64,000 nucleotides of DNA from Dryocosmus kuriphilus (GCA_038277395.1 CM076193.1:72310252-72374251), one strand, 5' to 3'. Positions 31,613 to 44,657 are shown, numbered from the stretch's first letter. Numbers and translations: made by a program. The notes: a model not told the origin generated them from the letters alone.

Positions 31613-33241
31613 AAGCCTACAAAAAATGCAAACGTAAGCCTGAGAACCAAAGCAAGTATCATAATACAGAAATGAAAATCATGCCCCTGTTGATGGAAAA
31701 AACCGATCCACACAGCAGCCACAATATCTGCAATGATCCACAATACAGCAGCAAGGAGAGGCCCATCGCACAAAAACGTGTGCCAGAAACGAGCATCTGC
31801 ATTGCATAAAAACCACTTATATTCATCGATGACGATGAAATTCTTAAGGGCGGAAGAAAGGCAAAATCGAAATGTCAAATTTATTTTACCAAGATATCTA
31901 GAACAACAACTACAATTAGTTCCAATAAGCAAAGGAGCCACCTGACGGGTCGTCATCCGCTACAAGCATGTCTGACCGAATCGCCATATTCCATTGTAAC
32001 ACTTCTACCACAAACGACGACATCATTAAAATAATTATGTCTGAGAAATAAGATAACATCCGATTAACGCCGACGATCAGTAGCGCCACGCCTGCACGGA
32101 TATAAGCCTAATCCACAAAATGGAGAGGAGGAAACTATTATGATCTTCTCCACACGAAACGCATTTTGAAAATTCGTTAGCAAGACACAAATAGTAATCT
32201 GTTTCAGAAAAAATGTTAAAAGTGTCATATGTAATTACCAAAACATACGATAAGTTTTAACTTAGTTGTCAAAAAATTGGCTTCAGCGAATGCTTCAGAA
32301 TTCTAGAATGATAACAAAAATATAAACCTTACCTATGTTTTGAATTTAAAAAGTAAGAAAAAGAAAATATAGCTAGAAATTCTAATTTAAGGTAACTTTT
32401 GGGGAAAAATTCCATTAAAGCTTATGGAAATTTTACGAAACTCATGAAAATTTTAAGAATTTGAAATTTAAGGTGCAACGAGTACTCACTATAATGTTAA
32501 AAAGTTGAATAAATTGAGTTTCTCAATGCGGAAAATACTAAAATTACGCTCTCAAATTCCTGGAACTACATGAGTTTCAGTTACATCCAATAAGCAGGAA
32601 AATTAGGGGAGGAAATTCAATATAAATTTCTATAAATAAAAGGGCAACAGACATGAGCCAATGACACCGGCGAGAGAATAATCTAAAAGAAACAAGCAAA
32701 GAGTTAATATATGTCCCAGTGTCCTGGTCAAGCAGTTTGCTTTGAATGAATATACTTTGTCTTATTAAAAATATTGAAAACATTATATAAAAGTAAAAAG
32801 AAACATTATAAATAAATAAAAAATGGGGACACATTAAAATATCACTCATTAACAGAAAGAGACACAAAACTTCTCCATCATCGATCTTCTTCTTCGAAGT
32901 CTCTATAGTCCATGTGATCAACCACCCACACCTCTTCAAATTTGAGAACTGAAAAAAAAGAAATTAAATTAAATATAAGTCCGAAATTTGAAGTCAATAT
33001 CGACAAACCGAATAAGAAATAAATATTACCCCCTGGGTCATAGTGCTTTGTTCCACACTTGCATCCAGTTGTAGAAAGGTGCATCCCGGCGAAGCGACCG
33101 CAATGGCAAAACCAGAAGACTTACACAAGGCAGACGGATGATTCACCCTACACATGAAGATACAGCCGAGAGCTAGAGCCTTCACTTGGAGTTAAATGTG
33201 TATCGATGAGGTCATGCATTTCCTGGGCCTGACGTTGCTAT
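31613..33241. other. Region after env, no gene recognised
   Basis: 31613-31945 may still be the cytoplasmic tail of env (basic, broken). The rest is AT-rich with no recognised domain. A 3' LTR is expected somewhere here but cannot be shown. Confidence 0.4.
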
Positions 33242-33658
33242 TTGATGAGTTCTTACCAAAGGTGGCTCGCTATAGAAGCATCCGATGACAAGAACGTAAA
33301 TATTCTCTGGCGTCCTCGCCCTCACTTTATCTTCATAAAATCACCTCTGGCCACATCCTGTGACAACAGGCCGGACGCATTCGTGTTGGGAGAATCTATT
33401 GACGTTTCTCAGAGGAAACCAAATCCTGCGCTCAACTTCACTAATTTGATTAAGAATACAGATAATAGCAGCATACGTGGTCGTGATTCTCGAATAATCT
33501 CAGAAGTTCCACCTGAAAACAATATCAAAAATTTAACAAAAACGAAAATCAGTTACAAAATAACTAACCAAAAGGAAACAATAAAAGAACCAAGCAAGTT
33601 CAACTTTAACGCCATGGAAACCGCAGAGATCAGCATGCTACAAAATCTCATTCTTTAA
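33242..33658 (+). CDS. Hypothetical reading frame
   Basis: 138 codons with an ATG start. The first 50 residues contain several Trp, Arg and His; the rest is rich in Asn, Lys, Thr and Ser, which fits AT-rich composition. No domain recognised. It may be chance or a scrap of a transposase; an in-frame-looking DEVMHFLGLTLLFD just upstream (about 33200-33245) resembles the start of some piggyBac-type transposase cores, but not enough to call it. Confidence 0.2.
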   Translation: MMSSYQRWLAIEASDDKNVNILWRPRPHFIFIKSPLATSCDNRPDAFVLGESIDVSQRKPNPALNFTNLIKNTDNSSIRGRDSRIISEVPPENNIKNLTKTKISYKITNQKETIKEPSKFNFNAMETAEISMLQNLIL

Positions 33659-34117
33659 GGCTAAAGAGGGAACGCGGAGATGTGAACATCTGGAACATTG
33701 CAAGAAAGAAGTGAGAAAATCATAGAAGATAATATTAGACGTACCTTACATAAAACATATCACGTATACGAATCCCACAGAAACAATTATATTCACTAAT
33801 ACAATCACCTGCACTATATAATTCACAATAAAAACCTATATTTTATAATATAAGATCAAAATTTGTATATTCATTCATAAGTGCAAACGGATAAAGGCAA
33901 TTATTTGTAGACAAATAGCTCCGAAGATTCAGTATAAATAGCTCAAATCTAAGGACGCAATTGTGTACATACATATATATGCACCGGAAATGCGAATTCT
34001 TGTCTGGAAATAAGCAAATCTCTATGCAAGATTCATGTAACAGCTATAATTGGTATATTATTATAAATGTACCAACTAAATTCACCGAGGATGATGAATG
34101 TCTTTAAATACGAAGGA
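33659..34117. other. AT-rich spacer
   Basis: No coding frame. No repeat partner noticed in the window. Confidence 0.4.
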
Positions 34118-34568
34118 CTTTGCGTTCGCGATTTTAATTTTGATTCACTTTAAACTCTCGCCATAAGGCCTATACATAGAGATTACGATAATCTCTTGCT
34201 AAAGATAAACGTGTCGTGCATGACTATGATAAATAGAAAAGGCAGATAGAGTAAGACTTCGTCCGCCCACACTACTAAGATTATACATGGGATAGAGGTA
34301 AGAATTTCTTATTATTTAATAAAGACTAACAATAGATCGTTAAGAATGAATGTTAGCACATAATATGTGCTCACATTTGTTATCATAGAATTAAGAAACA
34401 CTGCATCTAACACGGGTAAGAGAAGATATGAGATACATAACAAGCGTCGACCATCTGATCGAGAATTGAAACATTATATCTGAAAGTCGACCGATTCTTC
34501 TCACATTTCATAACCGCGCATCTCATTATTCAGTTTTGCGCCACGCGTGTCACTATTCAGTTTTGCAT
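34118..34568 (+). repeat. LTR-like repeat (copy 2, truncated)
   Basis: It matches 5612-6067 at roughly 85 percent (shared blocks include GTTCGCGATTTTAATT, GTTAAGAATGAATGT and AGCACATAATATGTGCTCAC). It stops just after GTTTTGCATCGAG, before the TATA box and polyadenylation hexamer of copy 1. Confidence 0.8.
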
Positions 34569-34839
34569 CGAGCAACAACCAGGGATTGGTTGAAATTAGA
34601 ATGCCCGATTTTCGGTGAATAGTCTAACCGAACAATCTCGACTAGTTTCTCGATATTTGTATTTTTACCCCGAGTATCCTATCCGACCATAAAACTTCGG
34701 TTTTCTGGATAAATTGTCCGCCATGAACTATATTATTGTTACATGTTTAAAAAAATGACAGAATCATTATTTTTATTAATGTTTTTGTATTGGACGCTGT
34801 TATAATTTCTAACTAATAGCACCTCCAACGACCACGGGA
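34569..34839. other. Spacer between LTR-like repeat and Gypsy 2 gag
   Basis: No frame recognised. On the minus strand it would be the gag-pol junction. Confidence 0.4.
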
Positions 34840-36792
34840 GGAATTAGGGGTCCTGATTCTTCCTCTACGTTTTGTTTCCCTTATCCTTGTGTTTGAGGCA
34901 ATGATTTTTAATTACATTGTCCGCCTCATACCCGAAACAGAACAGTTGTTTCTTTCCCCTATAGTTACGCAGACTGACATTTCTTCGAACAACTGAAGCA
35001 TATAAAATTACTACCGTTGCTCTTCGTCCTACCTTCGCTCTTATTGTTACCCGCGTAATCCCGAGTCACTGCCCTAGATTCTCCTGTTTCCCCTCTAGTT
35101 TCGATGCTAACTTGGCGCATGGCCATAAGATCTTTTACTTGTTTTAAAAAATCTGAAACTATACTGCATAACTGAATAACATTCGTGTTGTCCCTTTTGT
35201 CTTTGTTATCTCTCAACAGTCCGTCCACTGACCTAATTCGTTTTTTTTTGAAATCTTCGATTCCTGAGTTCTTTTTCGTTTCGTCAGAACAATAATTGGA
35301 ACGGCAATTTCGTCCTTTTTTCTATCAAAGTTTTTTATTTGCTTAGTTTTACACAGTCTATACACATACTCCGGAAAAAATTATTCTTCCGGTTGAGGTG
35401 CAAATACGTCATCTTCTGTCTGGGGCGATCTCTGATAATATTGTGCCAAAGCGCCCTGGTGGTATAAAGTAAAATCACGGCGCCTAATTTTGCACCTAAT
35501 CATACAGCACATATTACGATATACTCTGTCGAGTTGTTCTTCCAGAGGTTTAGGACGTGGATAAAGCCTATACAGACCCATCATGTACGTGAGGCAGTCT
35601 ACGCTAGACTCCTCTGGGTATTGCCATCGAGCTATTATTTGTTCTTCCAAGCGTTTTTGATAATTAATATATCGCCAAACCTTGTACAAAAATTAAAATC
35701 TAAATCAAACCAAGAACGCCAATGGTGTCTCTTATGTCTAAACCAGACCAGCGCAATACCGTCAAGGAGGAATGGCATGGCCAATAAAACCTCCTTCTAA
35801 CTTCGTGATGAACAGCTCTACCCTCTTTGACCCTACTTAAGAATGTTATGATACTTGTTTCACCCTGACCCGCAAACATGACATTCTATTGTCTAGCAAT
35901 TTGCGACAGGCTTTTACCTCCCATAAGGTACGGCAAATTACCCCCCCTATTATTCGACGGTTATTGAGAAGAGTTACGTCGGGAAAAATCATTCCGTTGG
36001 TCTGGAAAATCCTCACGAAAGTCATGAGCCTGATCGTCGCGAATGAATATCGTATACACCATGTGCTTTCTATTCTGACAGCCTGGATTCATTGGTTCGT
36101 TATTGCCTTGCCAGGAGCTGTGGATCCGCATGCCCCGAAATAGGATCCGGATTTTAAAAACCCACTCGATGATAATTTTTCGGAATTACCGTACTCGTTA
36201 CGTGACCCGTCACAACCGGTTAAACTGCATAAAACAAATAATGGTCAGCCTGTGGTAATCATACCCATAGAGTGACCGCCCTACATTTTGGATCACACGG
36301 GGGTCATTTGAAGAAATTCTAGTTCCCCTTGTTTCTATGCCGTCGCCTCTGAAGAATAAACTGTGAGTTGTACTTCAGATGGACGTATTTCTTCCAGGCT
36401 CTCAGGTCGAGTTTGAAAAATTCTCGGCCTATTGTCCGTAATGTTGGATACGGTAGCTGTGTTTGTTATTGTTATCGACGTCACAGTAAAAGTAAAGACG
36501 GATACTAGGGCTCTACCCCTGCTTCGCTCACTACTGGAGGTCCACTACTAACTGTTCTTAGTGAGGACTGCAGAACTGGCATTCCAGGCAGGGACGCGCT
36601 ACGCCTGAATGTCAAAGGGACGAACTCAATACCATTAAAAAATGTTTCATCGTTCGCTACAGAAAAGTCTGGAGGAATTCTGCGCCTTATAGGTTGAAAA
36701 TGTATTTGGTTCGATGCGTCTTCATCAACCCTTGACCACTCCGCTACGCCCACAAACCATTGGAAGTACCTAATTCCCATATACAGAATCAA
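34840..36792 (-). pseudogene. Gypsy element 2 gag
   Basis: On the minus strand: an N-terminal part (36792-36505, 95 codons, start not ATG) with YFQWFVGVAEWSRVDED and IPPDFSVANDETFFNGIEF; a middle capsid part (35689-35381) with YKVWRYINYQKRLEEQI, SSVDCLTYMMGLYRLYP and LEEQLDRVYRNM, the helical dimerisation pattern of Ty3/Gypsy capsid; and a nucleocapsid part (35228-34965 and on to about 34880) with CFSC..CQSA and FCFGYEADNVIKNHC. The second knuckle has Tyr in place of one Cys. Frames are broken between these pieces. Pol does not follow on the left; the truncated LTR-like repeat does. It may be the same family as Gypsy 1, whose displaced knuckle it resembles. Confidence 0.7.
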
Positions 36793-37885
36793 CTCCCTTG
36801 AACCTTAGTTATGGACAAAGGGAGAGTTAAGCATCCCTCGAATCGTATCTGTACTAAGGTTTATTGATTAGTTGATCCTATTGATCTCTATAATTGCTAA
36901 TTTCAGAAAAACAGAATTATCAGTGAAAAAAAACTAAACTTCTGACTATTCTTCAGTGAAAAAGACCAAGGTTCTATTTTCTGAAATAAACGTTCATCGA
37001 ATTCTATTTAGCCGCAAAACTCTTGGAAGGGAACAAAAAAAACTAATTTCTATGTACCTATTTTCTTTATAAAAAGAAGAAAATAGAATAGAAATCCAAT
37101 CCGCATTCAAGAATGAATTAAGTCTTCAAAAAAAATTCTTAGTTTCAGATTAAGAAAGGAAATTAAAATCTATCTTTAGAAAATTAATCTTTCCTGGATG
37201 AAGGTTGAGAAAGAGATAATTTAGCAATTAGAAGGTCTCGTTTAGTAAATATAAAAGAAACATTATCCCGCCCGGAAGAAAGAATATAAGCCTCTAGCCG
37301 GAAATAAGAGATTTCAAATAATTCTTCAACGAACAAGATATCCGAAATTCAATCTCCTAACTCCACCCTTTCAATTTATTTACCCTGATTGGTAACTACA
37401 CTTTAGCAGAAGGGAAAACTACGTTTTCTTAACTTAATCAGAATTCAAAAGAAGAATCCGAATCAAAAGAAAGTTAAACCAGAATTACTAAGCCAACCGA
37501 GGGTACCCACACTTGTAATTCCCTGTCAAAACGCAAACCTAAGGCTCCAAGAAAATTCGCACCGAGAACACAAGTTTCCGCGTATTTCGAAATTTAAAAA
37601 GGTAAAAGATTCAGCTCTCTTCGCAAATTGAACTTCGAAAATTGGTTGAGACACGTTCCCGAGGACAGAACTATCCCTAGGTGCTCTCAGTTCCTCGCAC
37701 TGTACGTGCAGTACTCTTACACATTTGAAGCCGACGAGGCCTAAACTGACTTGGCCGTGCCACAGTCTATGCTTGCACGAGCAAGTAATTTGTCATTTGC
37801 CGTTTTTAAAGTTCAATATTCGTACTTAGTTAAATAAAAACCACAACAGATGCCTTAACAAACTTTTATTTAAGAACATCCAAAA
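36793..37885. other. Possible leader/LTR of Gypsy 2, no gene
   Basis: AT-rich (36830-37400), then more balanced sequence. On the minus strand it is where the 5' LTR and leader of the gag should lie. I could not place LTR ends. Confidence 0.35.
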
Positions 37886-38363
37886 GTGAAAGATGTTGGT
37901 GTACAGAAACGAGAAAATATTGGAATACATGTTGCGCTAAGTCCGAGGCAACAAAATTGGTACAGTTCGAGGCGCGTTTCGTTTCAAGCCTCAGACAGCA
38001 CTGGTCTCTTTGCCCTACTCGGCTTCCTTCCACGGTACATCCCTCAACCTTCCTCATTTTGCAGCGCTGTCAAGTCAATACAAAATTGTGAAAGCCAAGA
38101 ATTCGGAGATGACAAAATATGGCAACATCGTACAGAAAAATGGTCAGAAAGGATCCTGGTCCAGATGGACACCACTTGGGCTGTCGTCTGGCAACGATTA
38201 TCTCGACTATTTATGGTCGTACTTATCCCTTGCAGGCCAAAACGTGCCTTTGTACAAAATATCGGATGCAGTCCCAACTAGGATTAAAACTAAACTTATG
38301 TTTCACACAGCCATTGAAATTTGCAGGAATGCAATTCATCCCTTGACTAAGACTCAAGTTTGA
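37886..38363 (+). pseudogene. Unrecognised gene remnant in two frames
   Basis: Two overlapping plus frames (37886-38281 and 38010-38363) look protein-like in sequence: first QNWYSSRRVSFQAS, then, in the second frame, GTSLNLPHFAALSSQY, WSRWTPLGLSSGNDYLDYLW and VPTRIKTKLMFHTAIEICRN. A frameshift near 38030-38060 would join them into about 150 residues. The composition is unlike the AT-rich chance frames around it, so a decayed gene is likely. I do not recognise the family. Confidence 0.35.
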
Positions 38364-39805
38364 AAAGTCTACTAAGCACGTTATAATATTTCCTCCTATT
38401 TTGCCATTCACATGACTCAAAGATTTAAGTGAACGAACGAACGCTAATGAACGCTCGCCGCACGAAATAACGTATTTGAACTCTACCCCTATTTAGCTGA
38501 ATAACGAGCTGTCACTTCAACGAACGAAAAAACAACTCGACTGGACCTGTAAAAAAAAAGTTCAAAGTAATATAAAACACCTTAGAGAAAGACTGACTTA
38601 TAAATTTAACACGGAATGCGTAGAAATGATTTCGGGAGACGATGAAATTTTCGCGTCGCTACCACCTGTCATTGAAGATAGGCGTTTTGCCTGGCGTAAC
38701 CACAAGAAAGTGTATCGTGCCACGGCCGTTTTGAAGTGAGCTCACAAGCGTTTCCGAGCCCCTGTGTCTACCTTGGAGAAAAGATTTACTCCCAGTGCGA
38801 TCTTCCTTTCCTCCCATACGACTCCGCTCGATTCCGAGTTACACACGACCATTCAGTTCGTTGCGCGTAGGACGATCTGGGACGGCGTGCCGGCGGGCCT
38901 ACACTTTCGTGATCCGTACCGTATGGTCGTACTCGTAATGAAACACACTGAAAGCACTTCTCATCCAACTCAATGCTGATAACGCAGCACGACGTCCCCA
39001 TTGCACGTCATTACGGGACAGTAGCCAGAAGACCACAATCATTCCGCTAGACACATGTGCAACGGGCGGAGATTTTTCGTACCCCACCAAGGGTTGAGCC
39101 TTCTACGCAATACCACAACCCTCTTCGTAAACATTTCTGCCCGTCAGAATCCAACCCTGCTTGGGCGGTCTCCTCCTAGCCACGGAGGAGATAGGCATCT
39201 TGCCCAAAACCCTGACTACCCGACTCAAGACAGGGGCGTGCCTTTACCTGGTCCAGCCGGGATCGATCTCCGCTAATCCTGACTCGAGGAATTGGAGTTG
39301 AATCCAATCCCAGCTCGGGTGGACTAGGTAAGGTTGGCAGTGGCGCTACTCACTGAAGGAAAACCTTAAAAGGTCGACCCCCTGTGTCTACTTCAAGGCT
39401 ATCGATCCACGCCATGCGGCTCGTTCTCAATAACCACACGAAAAAATCCACTCGATGTTTCACAAGAAGCGGTATAAATAATTTTTGCGCCGTTTTCACC
39501 AGATGGTCGGCATTTTAGCGCACTTTTACACTAGCAGACGCCAAATTGGCGCATGATTTGTTTGGAATGACACCACAAGCCGCGAAATATCTCACAACAC
39601 ACACACATGTAATATGTAAAATACATATAATAAAAATCAAAGGAATATAAAAAGATATACAAAAAATCAGGTGTGTATAAAGATGAAACATAAGATAAAA
39701 TCACGCATAACAACACAGAATTATGGTAAATCAGAAAATAAAAGAAAACTTTTCTCTCTTTTTCTCGCCTTTTTCATAAAAAAATGTACTGAGCCCGTAC
39801 ACGTA
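38364..39805. other. Spacer, no gene recognised
   Basis: Balanced composition at 38600-39450 with short frames (for example 38764-38979 and 39055-39276) that I do not recognise. A (CA)n run is near 39597. Nothing repeats within the window. Confidence 0.4.
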
Positions 39806-39889
39806 TGGTCGACACTTTTAACGTTATTTTCTAGCTCACCGGGAAATTGTTGAGGGGAATCGATAACCCTTATGAAATAAGTTAATTAA

Positions 39890-39945
39890 ACAAAAGAAAG
39901 GAAGAAAGAAAGAAAAGAAAAAAGAAAAGAAAAGAAAGAAAAAAA
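39890..39945. repeat. (GAAA)n microsatellite in LTR copy B
   Basis: GAAAGGAAGAAAG and AAAAGAAAAGAAAG repeats, expanded relative to copy A. Confidence 0.9.
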
Positions 39946-40436
39946 ACTTACTTCGGCTTTATAAAACATTTCCGAGACTTTGGAAAGAACCCTCTTGAAG
40001 TTTTTCGGGCCCAGGCGCTCGGAAGCACCGCCTTTAAAACTATTCACAATCTATATTCCGCGAACTTAAATTTTAATGTTTGATTGTCCCGACCTGGCTC
40101 TGAACTTCGGGAGTGGCGTGGGTGTAGATCTGAAAATCTTATTCATGCAGAGAGACGGAGAGAAAAGTGGATTCTTTGACTATATTAAGGGCTGACAGTT
40201 GACAAAAACTAATGGACTTCCAAAATGTCGAAAAAATGACTAAGTTAAGCTAAGAAGTGACTCAAAGTGACTAATTTCGAAAACTGAATGGGACTAAAAG
40301 GGACCAATGTCTACACAAAAAGAGGACTTTAATATCAAGAGAATCATTTAATAAGTTATTTCCAGACAAACTGTATTTCATTTTATTAACTTATTGTATT
40401 ACAATGATAAATTTAAATAATTTAAATGTTAATAGT

Positions 40437-41405
40437 TTAAAATTTAACATTAAATAACAGTTTTAGACTATAGATTGATCTATACATACGTTGTTCATAT
40501 TTTCTTCTTTTGTTTGATACAGAATCTAGAATCTCATTTTCTCTTTTTGCTACTGCTTTCTGGGTTCTATTAATTTCTTCTCGTTTTTTTTCCGGCTCTT
40601 TCCGGAGTTCTGTTACTGCTGCAAGCATAGCCTCAAGAAGTTGAATTTCCTCCATTTTTCTTTTTTCCAGAGCCTTTTTAAATCTCGTATTAGTTTCTTG
40701 TAAGAGCTTGTTAGAACTTTTTAATTTCTCTTCTTCTTTCTCCCACAAAATACCGGGTCTTTCTTCATCGGAGTGCAATTTCCTCCTGCTTTCAGATATT
40801 TTGCGCCGTTTTTCCTCTCCAGCTTCCTTTACTTGTTCTTCTTCACGGCTGGGTATCTCTGCTTCTTTATTCTTCCTCCTTTCAGTCTCTAAATACTGTT
40901 CATAATTATTACGGGCGCACCTTGCGGAATCAAGAAGCTCCATCGTAAGAGGCACAGTATGAGGTAAATTGTGATACTGCTTAAGTACACACTTGACTGT
41001 AAGGATTGAATTCAACGTCCTTTCCCTCATAGACGCTCTGTCATCTGTTAGTATACGAACGGAAACTGAAAATTCTCTCTTAACAACGGCGCTTCCATGA
41101 GACAGAGTAAGAAAGGCTTTCATATCTTAACTCACAGTCGGGTACTTCTGATATCCAACAGGATTTTTGAAATCAAATATTCGAGCTTAATATTTGTCGA
41201 TTCTCTCACCTTTAATCTCCAAGATTTTCTCTTCTTGCAAAAGCTTCCACTCGTCTTTGAGCACATCAGTTTTTGCCGTCCAGGGCCGCTTAGCAGGGTA
41301 CAGGTCCTGCAAGGCTCGAAGAATTCTGGCTGATTGTAAGAATGACTTGTTTAAAATGTGCTTGCATACCGCGATGTAATAAGACTGGGCATCTTTAAAG
41401 AACAT
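40437..41405 (-). pseudogene. hAT transposase C-terminal part
   Basis: Minus strand from 41405: SARILRALQDLYPAKRPWTA, then DEWKLLQEE. After a stop, a second frame from 41123 begins MKAFLTLSHGSAVVKREFSV, the hAT dimerisation motif, whose usual form is SHGNAAVERGFS. The rest of the 228-codon frame is a long charged helix (rich in Glu, Lys and Arg) running to 40437. That coiled-coil-like tail is longer than in most hAT transposases. The dimerisation domain holds the transposase multimer together. A stop and shift split the two pieces. Confidence 0.7.
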
Positions 41406-42082
41406 AGTCTTTTTTTAATTCCGCCACTGTTGATAATAATTCATCCAAGCAGTCTTGGGGGAGAACAATGTTTTTGGTTCGAGATGAATACTGCCGTCGA
41501 ATACTTTGTTGTAGGGAAGATCTTGTTTCTTATAACTTCAAATACTCAAGATTTTCACTACATTTGTCAGCTGCGAATGTAGCAGGTGAATCAGAGGCTC
41601 CTCTTGTTGAAACATCTTGGTAATATATGTCAATATTTTGGAGCTCAAGACAACTCGAAGATTCGTGTTGAATGAAATGCAGTAGCGGAACATTCTATAT
41701 TTCTAAAACGCTGCAAAAATCTTCTCATCTAGTAGTCCAACCGTGAAAAAGATCATGAAACAAATAAAGCGAAGAAGATGACTCCTCTTCCAGCTTTTCG
41801 ATTCCACTAAGAAACACATTCTAACAAACGCGTACGTTGGAAGTACCAAGGTCAATTAAAGCTTTCTTCATGCATTGCATTAGTTGGCTATTCATTGTTC
41901 TGAAAATTTCCTTATTTACATTTGGTCCGCAACTACACAGCATTAGAAATTAGATACGAATAAATTAGCATGATTCATTGCTTCGTGCAACTTATCCAGA
42001 ATGATTTCGCTTGTAGCACTGCCAGTGAAAAATGTTTACAAATTTTGAAAAACGATAGCATGCTTCTCTTTGGACCAACATG
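41406..42082 (-). pseudogene. hAT transposase central part, decayed
   Basis: This should hold most of the RNase H-like catalytic core. Only scraps are readable (the DETTNAAGQ box overlaps the start; LNKSFLQSARILRALQDLYP closes it). Stops and shifts dominate. Confidence 0.5.
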
Positions 42083-42457
42083 TCACAGAGGTCTGGAGTT
42101 ATTTTGTCCAGCAGCATTCGTAGTCTCGTCATATAAAAGAATAAAGAACGAGTCTTCCAAAACTTTATGTTGGATAGACCTAAAATAGGGAGCGGCGGCA
42201 TAATTTAGAAGGTATTTAGCTTTTGTATGAGTCAGAGTAAAATTCACGGTAATTTTATTTACAGCGAACATCGATTGAAAGGTAGTTTTCAAGTCAGCAC
42301 ACATAGCAGCACTGAAATCAGCAGCTACACACTTTAAAGTCCATTTTAGCTCTGCCCTTTTTGCTTGATCATGAACGCTATAGATTTTAATAGTGCTTGG
42401 AAATTTTCTCATCACAGAAGAAATGTTTGGCTCCGATGTTGCACATTTTATCTTCAA
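42083..42457 (-). pseudogene. hAT transposase N-terminal part
   Basis: 124 codons with an ATG at 42457. The sequence AELKWTLKCVAADFSAAMCA, then MFAVNKITVNFTLTHTKAKY and SFFILLYDETTNAAGQ, matches the start of the catalytic region in hAT transposases, where the Asp of the DET/DES box is the first catalytic acid. The N-terminal BED finger is not readable upstream (42458-42660). Confidence 0.7.
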
Positions 42458-42833
42458 CTGAGTTGCTTCTTGTTGATCAGTGAAGTTTTTCTTATGCTTG
42501 TCTATCGCAGCATGTTTAATGATAACCTGAAATACCTTACTAATCGTTGCTAATCGCTATGCCACGATCCACTAAAACAACTGAATACCAGCATTCGTGC
42601 TATATGCTGATATCAAGCGCCATATTGCGTCGATTGTCTTGCATTCGGTAAAAACTCAAACGTTAACGGCTAAGTCTATAAAAAAGGGCGAAAACTTTTT
42701 AAAAAGGGTGGTCGATTTAAAAAAATGAGTATTAACTTTAAAAAAGTGACTAAAAATTAACTCGAAAAAAGGACTAAAAGTGACTTAAGTGATTGAGTGG
42801 CAGCCTTGTCTATATAAGAAGACATAAATTTAT

Positions 42834-44115
42834 GGGATGACCTAATTTTCCCGAAAACTGAAAATGCCGAAGGTGAAAATTTACCGAAAAAAATAATTTC
42901 GAACAAAAAAATTTCCGAAAACTGATATTTCCCGAAATTTAAAATTCCCGAAAGAAAATAAAAATAACGAACTTTAAAATTCCCGATATTATAAAATTCC
43001 CGAAACCATAAAATTCACTCATTGTACAATTTCCGAAGTTTAAAATTCCCGAAATTGAAAAATTCCCGATTCGGGAACTTTGAAATTCCGATCATATATA
43101 ATTCCCGAATTGAAAATTCCCGAAAATATAAAATTCCCGAAAAGTAAAATTCCCGAAAAGTAAAATTCTCGAAATGCAGAATTCCCGAAACGTAAAATTC
43201 CCGAAAGAGAAAAAAAGTGAAGATGTAATCTTTTTTTAATCAGGGAGATATTACATTGCAATCAATTACATTTCAGAATCTGTTGTGGATGAAATATGTT
43301 GTAGAAACTCACACTTCTTAAATTATATGTAAAAGTAGTATGCAAAAGGAGATAATAATTGTAGGTCGAATTAATTCCAAATCGTGCAGGCTGTGCATGC
43401 TCAGGTCACAGAAAAACGTTTCGGCACCAAAATATGACGGGAAGTATTTTACCGACTTGATGAACAATTTTTTTTTTTGACAAGACTATGATTATTTGAA
43501 CTTTTAAAGTTAGAGACGCAGTTTATAAAAATGTTCTTGAATTTAGTTTAAAGTATTTCAGTGTCTAGACCAGTATGTGCGTTTAGCTTTTTCTTTCCGA
43601 TTCTGACAGACCCTTTGATTCTCTTTCGAAATTCACCGGAAAATTTGAAAAGATTCAAGAAATGACAAAATGGCGTATTTTCTGAAAACTCTTCACTTTT
43701 CTCAAAGAGGCCATCGTTATAATTTTTCTTGATTATTTTTTTGGTTTGGTACTATATAGTAAATATATTTCAAGAAAGTTTATCTTTTTCTCGCCTCTTG
43801 GGGAAGAAAAAATTTAATTTCTGTTTATGTAAAACGAACATTTGCATTTTTTACAAAATCGAGACGACATACGGAAAAATTCAAAAGAGACAAGTTTTTC
43901 CTCTCGACAAGTTATAAAAAAGTTTTCGGCATTTCCACTGAGATATGAGTGAAGTTGGCTGACAAGTTTATTCATATTTAATACAAAATCTCAAAAAGAA
44001 CGCAAGATGAAGAAAAGTATAAAGAAACTTCTTTTTAAAATTTTTCGAGAGGAACATCTTTTCTCTTTTGACTTTTTTCGTATCTCGTCTCAATTTTGCA
44101 GAAAATAGAAATATT
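42834..44115 (+). repeat. Foldback left arm
   Basis: The outer 400 bp is an array of TTCCCGAAA-type words; the inner part is AT-rich without coding sense. The partner is 46295-47566. Confidence 0.85.
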
Positions 44116-44657
44116 CATTTTGCACAAACAGAAACTAAATTTGTTCTTCTCTAAGACGCGGAAAAAATTAAATCTCCTGAAATATATTCACAGTATTAAT
44201 ACCAACTTAAAAAAAAAGATATTGAAAAAATATAACCCTGGCTTTTCTGCGAATAATGAGTTAAAAATGTTTCAGAATAATCGCCGCCATTTTGCTAATT
44301 TTCAAATTTTTTCAAATTTTTCGGCGGATTTCCAAATAGAATGAAAAGGTCTATGAAACTAAAAAAGAAAAAGTTAAATACTTATATGTTTCTAGCTGCT
44401 GTAACACTTTACCAAAAAAGTTCGACAAAATTTTTGATATACTGCTTCACCGAGTTTAAAATTCAAATACTCATAAGTTTGTCAAAAAAATTGTTCATCA
44501 AATCCGCTAAATATGTGTTGTCTAAAATTCCTTTAAAAAAAAAACATGTTTTGTCCCGCAACGATTCTATGTCTTGAGCTTGCACAGCCTGCATGATTTG
44601 AAATAAAGTCGGCCTGTATAATCTAATGATATTTTAATTGTACCTCATGAAAACTTA

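Larger units (their letters stand above)
40186..42807 (-). mobile_element. hAT DNA transposon, decayed
   Basis: A 2.62 kb element within LTR copy B. It is flanked by GACTATAT (40178-40185) and GTCTATAT (42808-42815), an 8-bp duplication with one change, typical of hAT. The left end reads TAAGGGCTGACAG and the right end, in reverse, AAGGCTGCCAC, a diverged form of the hAT terminal motif. The transposase is on the minus strand. Confidence 0.8.

Noticed and set aside
31381..31956. 191-codon hydrophobic frame on the minus strand
   Set aside because: It is antisense to the env remnant; its apparent membrane helices are the reverse of Lys/Asn-rich AT codons, and it matches nothing.
33190..33300. 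piggyBac-like start (DEVMHFLGLTLLFD)
   Set aside because: Only about 14 residues fit; the catalytic Asp blocks and Cys-rich tail are not found downstream.
43040..43261. Matching frames at 43040-43261 (minus) and 47140-47385 (plus) in the foldback arms
   Set aside because: They are translations of the TTCCCGAAA array and mirror each other only because the arms are inverted copies.
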